This document shows positions 14,024-17,977 of a stretch of 17,977 nucleotides of DNA, piece by piece. Where the stretch lies: NCBI GenBank assembly GCA_000406005.1, contig ASZN01000056.1, positions 15,712 to 33,688 on the forward strand, written 5' to 3'. Source of the stretch: Candidatus Poribacteria bacterium WGA-3G (GTDB taxonomy: Bacteria; Poribacteria; WGA-4E; WGA-3G). Position 1 is the stretch's first letter. Each line of letters opens with the position of its first letter. The translations under genes were made by a program, and so were the position numbers. The notes under the pieces are model-generated. The model ran no database searches and had not been told where the DNA came from. It saw nothing but the letters and a program-made list of their open reading frames with translations.

Positions 14024-14878
14024 CTATGTAGCCTGTGGTGGACGACGTATCGACATGGGTTGGATAATCTTGCGTTGCTCCGGTGTCAAACGTGCTAACA
14101 ACTCATCTGAATGCGGATAGTCGAACCGCTCACGGACATATCTCGGAGAGTAGCGATAGACGATTGATCTGCGATACCCCGCATTTGTCCGTTCTGCTGA
14201 TCCGTGCGTGATAGCGTCCGTGAACATCACGACATCGCCTGCCTTGAGATAGATTTCCTGTGTCGCGAAGGCTGTCCCTGCGGGTTTACCGGTCACACCG
14301 TCATAGACCAATCCTTTCCCGTCCTGATTCAAACGCGGGTGAATCTCTGTACACTTGTGGCTTCCGGGAACCAGAACCGGCGCGCCGTCCCCTGGTCCAA
14401 TATCGTTGAGTGCCATCAGTACATTAATCTGCCCAACCATCCATTCACCTGTGTTCTCCTGTCGGAACGTCAGATAACTCAATGGGACATGCCCGCCACA
14501 GTGGATATGGATGAAACCGCCAGGGCCGCGGACATTAAGGAAATTCTCGTGGATTGAGAGTCCGTTCACTTCGTGGACGTATTTGCGAACCAGATTGATC
14601 CATGCCGGATGGTCGATTAACTTCTGAAAGACCTCGCCACCTTCGATGATATTCTGAAAATTTACACCATTTTCGATGTTATAGGTATGCGTTTCGATGT
14701 TTCCGATCCAACGCGGAATTCGTTTGTCCTCTGCGTTTTCCGCCCACGGTTGTTCAACGTACGCCCAATGCGCGTCAATCCATCCGTTTATCTTTTCCAG
14801 ATCGTCTTTTGAGATTGCATCCTCTAAAATAAGATAGCCTTGTAGGTCGAACAGATAATCTTGGAATTCTTGGTCCAT
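14024..14878 (-). CDS. Phytanoyl-CoA dioxygenase (PhyH) family oxygenase
   Basis: PhyH-family enzymes are Fe(II)/2-oxoglutarate-dependent oxygenases; the substrate here is unknown. The 284-residue protein has the family pattern: N-terminal FDLQGYLILEDAIS, central GGFIHIHCGGHVPLSY, GDGAPVLVPGSHK (161-174 region), LKAGDVVMFTDAITHGSAE with the distal His225, and YRRSIVYRYSPRY with the 2-oxoglutarate-binding Arg (236 or 237). The usual H-x-D/E iron motif is not seen: His124, His126 and His130 lie in the region, but none is followed by Asp or Glu two positions later. The ATG at 14878 follows AAGGAG by eight bases; the open frame to 14950 runs into the repeats. The vapB gene begins 15 bases after its stop. 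Confidence 0.88.
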   Translation of the reverse strand: MDQEFQDYLFDLQGYLILEDAISKDDLEKINGWIDAHWAYVEQPWAENAEDKRIPRWIGNIETHTYNIENGVNFQNIIEGGEVFQKLIDHPAWINLVRKYVHEVNGLSIHENFLNVRGPGGFIHIHCGGHVPLSYLTFRQENTGEWMVGQINVLMALNDIGPGDGAPVLVPGSHKCTEIHPRLNQDGKGLVYDGVTGKPAGTAFATQEIYLKAGDVVMFTDAITHGSAERTNAGYRRSIVYRYSPRYVRERFDYPHSDELLARLTPEQRKIIQPMSIRRPPQAT

Positions 14879-14920
14879 CTTCTGTCTCCTTACACGAACC
14901 CGGTTGCAGGGTTTTTGCAA

Positions 14921-14954
14921 TGTAATACAAGGAATGGAAATGTAATACAAGGAA
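14921..14954. repeat. Direct repeat TGTAATACAAGGAA, two copies at a 20-base period
   Basis: The 14-mer occurs at 14921-14934 and again at 14941-14954, in the leader of the phyH-like gene directly beside the palindromic tandem repeat. Confidence 0.75.
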
Positions 14955-14955
14955 C

Positions 14956-15005
14956 GGATTTAGTCTATTCCCAGACTAAATCCAGTCTATTCCCAGACTA
15001 AATCC
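14956..15005. repeat. 22-base tandem repeat that builds a perfect 11-bp palindrome
   Basis: GGATTTAGTCT (14956-14966) is exactly complementary to AGACTAAATCC (14973-14983) around a six-base loop. The unit starting AGTCTATTCCC and ending AAATCC (14962-14983) is repeated exactly at 14984-15005, so the first arm can also pair with the second copy. It lies between the thuA-like stop (15042) and the phyH-like start. A smaller stem (GGGTT 15018-15022 with AACCC 15026-15030) lies next to it. There is no U-tract, so it is not a standard terminator. Confidence 0.85.
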
Positions 15006-15041
15006 GGTGTTTCTTAAGGGTTTGTAACCCCGCTTCCGAAA

Positions 15042-15845
15042 CTACAGATACGCGTCCAATTCCGCTTCAGTCGGTGTCGGTGTTGAGATACCGCCTTCGG
15101 GGATTTCCATCTTGGCTGTCCACGCGATTGCGTTGAGGATGAGTTTACGCATCTGGTCATCTCCCCATTTGTTGTGATAATGTCCGCCGGTAAACCCGAA
15201 TCCGCGTCCGCTGTCGGGACGTTCAACGCACCACGCCAAATGCTGTGGTTCACCATTCGCCACGGATGCGCGGACGTGTGGGTTCCCACTATGCGGTCCG
15301 TCGGGTCTTGTCAGCGTTGATTCAGGGGCGATGGCACTCAGTAGCGGCGTTACACCGTCCATATTTTCCCGGAATCGCATGTGGTAGTACCACTCATCTT
15401 CGAGTGAGAACGGTTCGAGTCCGCGTGTGATTGGGTGTTCAGGGAATCCAGTGAACGTTGCTGTCCAGTGCGGGTTGACCGAAAGATGCGTCTCAAAGTA
15501 GCCGCCGATCCAGTCCAAGAACCGGTCTCCCGGTTCGCCTTTCGGGACTTCGACGGCGTAATGTAGCATTGCGAGTCCGACCCCTTGCGTCATGAGTTCC
15601 GAAATCTGTTCGAGGTGTGGAATACTAAGATGTCTTGCCCCACCATCAGAATAAACAATGATTGCGTCTGTCTCGGCGAGTATTTCGGGGTCTTCGGGCC
15701 AGCCTTGAGAGACGACGGCTTCTACACCGTCAACATGCTTGTTCAATAGGTCTGCGAAGAACGCGCATCCGGCGGGATGTTCATGCGAACCGCCGCCATG
15801 ACTTGCACTCCCTGCGACCATAACAATTCGAGATTTTTCTGACAT
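15042..15845 (-). CDS. ThuA-like protein (glutamine-amidotransferase-like fold)
   Basis: The 267-residue protein starts IVMVAGSASHGGGSHEH and has ETDAIIVYSDGG, GVGLAMLHYAVE, GGYFETH, HPITRGLEPF, DEWYYHMRF, HLAWCVERPDSGRGFGFTGGHYH and a C-terminal ILNAIAWTAK. This is the ThuA order of strands, a class-I-glutamine-amidotransferase-like fold linked to trehalose and other sugar use in known cases; the function here is not proven. The start is ATG 15845 with GGAGGAAG upstream. The longer frame to 15896 includes MRYLLDTHTLLY, which belongs to a PIN toxin and not to ThuA. The phyH-like gene follows 163 bases on, on the same strand, with repeats in the gap. Confidence 0.87.
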   Translation of the reverse strand: MSEKSRIVMVAGSASHGGGSHEHPAGCAFFADLLNKHVDGVEAVVSQGWPEDPEILAETDAIIVYSDGGARHLSIPHLEQISELMTQGVGLAMLHYAVEVPKGEPGDRFLDWIGGYFETHLSVNPHWTATFTGFPEHPITRGLEPFSLEDEWYYHMRFRENMDGVTPLLSAIAPESTLTRPDGPHSGNPHVRASVANGEPQHLAWCVERPDSGRGFGFTGGHYHNKWGDDQMRKLILNAIAWTAKMEIPEGGISTPTPTEAELDAYL

Positions 15846-15860
15846 ACTTTTTCTTCCTCC

Positions 15861-15896
15861 ATAAAGCAGCGTATGTGTATCCAGCAGGTATCTCAC
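15861..15896 (-). pseudogene. First twelve codons of a VapC-type PIN toxin, truncated
   Basis: From a GTG at 15896 the reverse strand reads MRYLLDTHTLLY and then loses PIN character, running into the ribosome-binding site of the thuA-like gene. 'MRYLLDTHTLLW' is the standard opening of one large VapC group, with the first active-site Asp in it. The GTG overlaps the stop of the preceding HEPN/AbiU2-like gene by one base (TAGTG), a typical toxin-after-antitoxin coupling. The rest of the toxin is missing. A twelve-residue match is short, but it is a distinctive one. Confidence 0.6.
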
Positions 15897-16570
15897 TACA
15901 TATACTCCGCAAATTCCGGGAGCTCAGCGTCAAAATCGTCAGCGATCTTGATGAGGCCTTTGAGGGTACCCGCTTGACGAGGCGGTTGCAAGGTTTTTAG
16001 ACTCTTCTTGTAAAAGAGTTCGTGATATTTCACGTAGGTCTTATCCAACAATTTAAAGCAGGCATCGAGTTCCTTAGACCGCGGTATATTTTTCGACGCA
16101 TGCTTTTCACAATAGGCAAGTCGTTCATCAGCAAACACTTCGCATGCTTCTAACGCCGATGTAAGTTGTCCTATGTCTTCAGTTACCATCTCTGGACAAA
16201 TATGCATACCTATAGCATCTGTGCATGAAGCGGATTCGGGCATATCATTCGGATTTGAAGGGTCAGAATCACAGGGAGTGTGGGGCAACTCTTGCGGATT
16301 GTCAGCAATCTCATGGAGCAATCCTACAAAGGAGATACGCCCTTTATACGGCTTAATTTGTCGACGCAGGCTTGCAATCACATGATCCAGATACGAGCGT
16401 TCCAGGTATCCGTAGTGAAAGTCTTGGGTACGTCGATGTCCGTGGATGATGATTTGGATTTCCCAGAACACTCTGGCATCCCGAAGCAGTATCCGAATCT
16501 CTGGTTCAATAGTTTCCATCCATTCACGCCACTTTTGAAGTTTAGGATTCATCAAATTCTTCTCATTCAT
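15896..16570 (-). CDS. HEPN/AbiU2-like protein, copy 2, His of the motif replaced
   Basis: This 224-residue paralogue of the gene at 12229-12903 has KLQKWREWM, DARVFWEIQ, LRRQIKP, ISFVGLLHEIA, the Cys-Pro motif HICPEMVTED, EACEVFADERLAYCEK and LLDKTYVKYHELFY. At the position of His161 of copy 1 it has Tyr153 (RLAY against RIAH). If the family is HEPN/AbiU2, as the helical pattern suggests, the catalytic His is lost here. The middle region (about 95-118) is a diverged, Pro/Ser/Asp-rich insert. The start at 16570 is backed by GGAG nine bases upstream; the longer frame to 16606 is not needed. A consensus promoter lies upstream at 16666-16694. Its stop overlaps the PIN fossil by one base. Confidence 0.7.
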   Translation of the reverse strand: MNEKNLMNPKLQKWREWMETIEPEIRILLRDARVFWEIQIIIHGHRRTQDFHYGYLERSYLDHVIASLRRQIKPYKGRISFVGLLHEIADNPQELPHTPCDSDPSNPNDMPESASCTDAIGMHICPEMVTEDIGQLTSALEACEVFADERLAYCEKHASKNIPRSKELDACFKLLDKTYVKYHELFYKKSLKTLQPPRQAGTLKGLIKIADDFDAELPEFAEYM

Positions 16571-16665
16571 AAGTCCATGCTCCTCAAACGAAAGCACATA
16601 GGTCATCGCGGATTTGCCAATTTTGAATGCGAGAAATAGAAAAGTAACTTCATCGCAATGCTAAA

Positions 16666-16694
16666 ATTATACATGTTCTGGTTGTGGATGTCAA
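16666..16694 (-). promoter_or_regulatory. Sigma70-type promoter for the HEPN/AbiU2-like gene
   Basis: On the reverse strand TTGACA (16694-16689) and TATAAT (16671-16666) are both exact consensus boxes, with a 17-base spacer. It is about 95 bases upstream of the ATG at 16570 and drives the leftward array. Confidence 0.8.
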
Positions 16695-16702
16695 TATAAT
16701 AC

Positions 16703-16731
16703 TTGACATTCGCGGACAAAATTATTAAAAT
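16703..16731 (+). promoter_or_regulatory. Sigma70-type promoter for the amidohydrolase gene
   Basis: TTGACA (16703-16708) and TAAAAT (16726-16731) with a 17-base spacer. The start of transcription is expected near 16738, about 30 bases before the ATG. Its -35 box is eight bases from that of the divergent promoter and forms an inverted repeat with it. Confidence 0.78.
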
Positions 16732-16767
16732 AGCCTCACAAATTTCACACAAAGGAGGCACATCCGA

Positions 16768-17622
16768 ATGGCGAAATTTCCGATCGTTGACACGCATGTT
16801 CACCTATGGCATCCAAGACAGTTAAGATACCCGTGGCTGTCGGAAGTACCTGCTCTCAATAAACCTTATCTCCTAAAAGATTACATCGCAGCGTACGGCG
16901 AATTAGAGATCGAATCCATCGTTTTTGTTCAATGCGATACACATCCAGATGACGGTTTGAAAGAGACAGCGTGGGTGACCGCACTCGCCGACGTGGACCC
17001 TCGGATTCAGGGGATCGTCGCCTGGGCACCCCTTGAAGAAGGTAAACGCGTCGCACCTTTCGTCGAAAAATTGGCGGATAACCCGCTCGTCAAAGGTATC
17101 CGCCGACTCATTCAGTCCGAAAGCGTCGATTTCTGTGTCCAACCCGATTTTGTGAATGGTGTCAAAGTGCTCTCCCGCTACGGATTGAGTTTCGATATCT
17201 GTATCTTCCATCCACAACTCGCCAGCGCGATTCGGCTTGTAGAGCAGTGTCCGCACGTCCAATTCGTCTTAGATCATATCGGCAAACCCGATATCAAGAA
17301 CCAACTTTTTGACCCGTGGAAACAGGAGATTGAGGTGCTTGCAGCGTTCCCTAACGTCCACTGCAAAATATCGGGGTTGGTAACAGAGGCTGACACCGAA
17401 GCATGGACCCCCGCCGACCTACAACCTTACATTGAACACGTCATCACCTGTTTCGGTTTCGAGCGTGTGATATATGGGAGTGACTGGCCCGTTTCCACAC
17501 AAGCGAGCGATTATCCACGCTGGGTCCAGACACTAAGAGACGCAGTATCAGGTTGTTCATCCGAAGAACAGCAAAATCTTTTCCGAGACAACGCCATCAA
17601 CTTTTATCGACTCGATTCATAA
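16768..17622 (+). CDS. COG3618-type metal-dependent amidohydrolase (sugar-lactonase-like)
   Basis: The 284-residue protein is of the amidohydrolase_2 / COG3618 group, which includes L-fucono- and L-rhamnono-lactonases; the true substrate is unknown. It shows the metal motif VDTHVHLW (His10, His12), VFVQCDTHPDD, GIRRLIQSE, the LDHIGKP motif with His170, CKISGLVTEAD, and YGSDWPVS with Asp239, which is a metal-binding or catalytic Asp in the family. Length is typical. AAAGGAGG lies ten bases before the ATG, an unusually strong ribosome-binding site. It has its own consensus promoter facing away from the HEPN gene, and a hairpin lies ten bases past its stop. No signal peptide is seen, so it is cytoplasmic. 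Confidence 0.92.
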   Translation: MAKFPIVDTHVHLWHPRQLRYPWLSEVPALNKPYLLKDYIAAYGELEIESIVFVQCDTHPDDGLKETAWVTALADVDPRIQGIVAWAPLEEGKRVAPFVEKLADNPLVKGIRRLIQSESVDFCVQPDFVNGVKVLSRYGLSFDICIFHPQLASAIRLVEQCPHVQFVLDHIGKPDIKNQLFDPWKQEIEVLAAFPNVHCKISGLVTEADTEAWTPADLQPYIEHVITCFGFERVIYGSDWPVSTQASDYPRWVQTLRDAVSGCSSEEQQNLFRDNAINFYRLDS

Positions 17623-17632
17623 AAAAAATAAA

Positions 17633-17663
17633 AAGGGAAGAGTGAATCTTCCACCCTTCCCTT
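17633..17663 (-). terminator. Rho-independent terminator, mainly for malate synthase
   Basis: AAGGGAAG (17633-17640) pairs with CTTCCCTT (17656-17663), and GTG (17642-17644) with CAC (17652-17654), around a seven-base loop. On the reverse strand a run of T (TTTTTATTTTTTT) follows, which fits termination of the leftward malate synthase gene. On the plus strand it lies just after the amidohydrolase stop and may stop that transcript too, but without a good U-tract. Confidence 0.85.
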
Positions 17664-17693
17664 CTTCCATCCTTCTACCATTTCATCGTTTTA

Positions 17694-17977
17694 TTAGCCG
17701 CCTGCTTTAACCTCGCGGCGACGCGGGTGTAGCACAAACTCCGTATATCCGTTCGGCAGTTCACACCCTTTAAACACGAGGTCTAAAGCCGCCTGAAACG
17801 CGATACTCTCGTCGTAATTCGGCGACATGTTCCGGTAATTCGGGTCCCCAGTGTTCTGTTCGTCAACGATCTTCGCCATCCGCTCGAATGTTTCGCGCAC
17901 TTGTGCCTTACTAATGATGCCGTGGTGGAGCCAATTCGCGATGTGCTGACTCGAAATCCGTAGTGTCGCCCGGTCCT
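17694..17977 (-). CDS. glcB: Malate synthase G, C-terminal part
   Basis: Read leftward from the window edge, the frame gives DRATLRISSQHIANWLHHG, then KAQVRETFERMAKIVDEQNTG, DPNYRNMSPNYDESIAFQAA, LDLVFKG and NGYTEFVLHPRRRE. This is the end of malate synthase G, which joins glyoxylate and acetyl-CoA to malate in the glyoxylate/glycolate pathway. The Asp before RATLRISSQ probably corresponds to the catalytic base of the E. coli enzyme. 'NGYTEPVLH' is usual in the family; here it is NGYTEFVLH. The 93 codons visible are roughly one eighth of the expected length; the rest lies outside the window. The gene ends 31 bases before the terminator. Confidence 0.93.
   Translation of the reverse strand, partial: DRATLRISSQHIANWLHHGIISKAQVRETFERMAKIVDEQNTGDPNYRNMSPNYDESIAFQAALDLVFKGCELPNGYTEFVLHPRRREVKAGG

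Noticed and set aside
14879..14950. Upstream extension of the phyH-like frame
   Set aside because: It is coded by the repeat leader; AAGGAG precedes the ATG at 14878.
14956..15005. Rho-independent terminator after the thuA-like gene
   Set aside because: The stem is strong but no U-tract follows on the minus strand, and the repeated arm is not a terminator feature.

Overview
The window looks like a chromosomal segment of a free-living or host-associated bacterium with a complex periplasm. Tandem secreted WD40 proteins, a sulfatase-like hydrolase, a phytanoyl-CoA dioxygenase-like oxygenase, a ThuA-like protein, a COG3618 amidohydrolase and many toxin-antitoxin genes together resemble what I know of Candidatus Poribacteria. 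That assignment is an inference from gene content; there is no rRNA or marker gene here to fix it.

Layout. (1) Bases 1-352: the start of an IS200/IS605-type tnpB gene reading out of the left edge on the minus strand, followed by two hairpins. (2) Bases 353-6296, plus strand: three secreted WD40 proteins in tandem, with a decayed WD40 fragment between the first two. By motif count the first two have 14 blades each (two seven-bladed propellers). The third keeps one seven-blade propeller and carries an unrelated C-terminal domain in place of the second. (3) Bases 6319-10824, minus strand, read right to left: a PemK/MazF-type toxin-antitoxin pair, argH, a small gene of unknown function overlapping argH, pyrF, and an alkaline-phosphatase-superfamily protein. 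Gaps are short or negative, so these probably form one operon. (4) Bases 10825-16570, minus strand: an accessory stretch with a lipoprotein, a 571-base AT-rich intergenic region with palindromes, two paralogous HEPN/AbiU2-like genes, a complete VapBC-type pair, a second antitoxin copy, a phytanoyl-CoA dioxygenase-like gene and a ThuA-like gene. Two gene fossils also lie here: the 3' end of a second phyH-like gene and the first twelve codons of a PIN toxin. (5) Bases 16571-17977: a divergent promoter pair with near-consensus boxes, a COG3618 amidohydrolase on plus, a terminator, and the C-terminal end of malate synthase G on minus.

How the genes relate. argH and pyrF are housekeeping biosynthesis genes (arginine and pyrimidine), here joined to a toxin-antitoxin pair upstream and a hydrolase downstream. 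The 12.2-16.6 kb part appears to have been built by duplication and partial deletion of toxin-antitoxin modules next to catabolic-type enzymes (phyH-like, thuA-like). The clearest evidence is that a phyH-3'-end plus antitoxin unit occurs twice in the same order. I see no CRISPR array, tRNA or rRNA, and no plasmid or phage structural genes.
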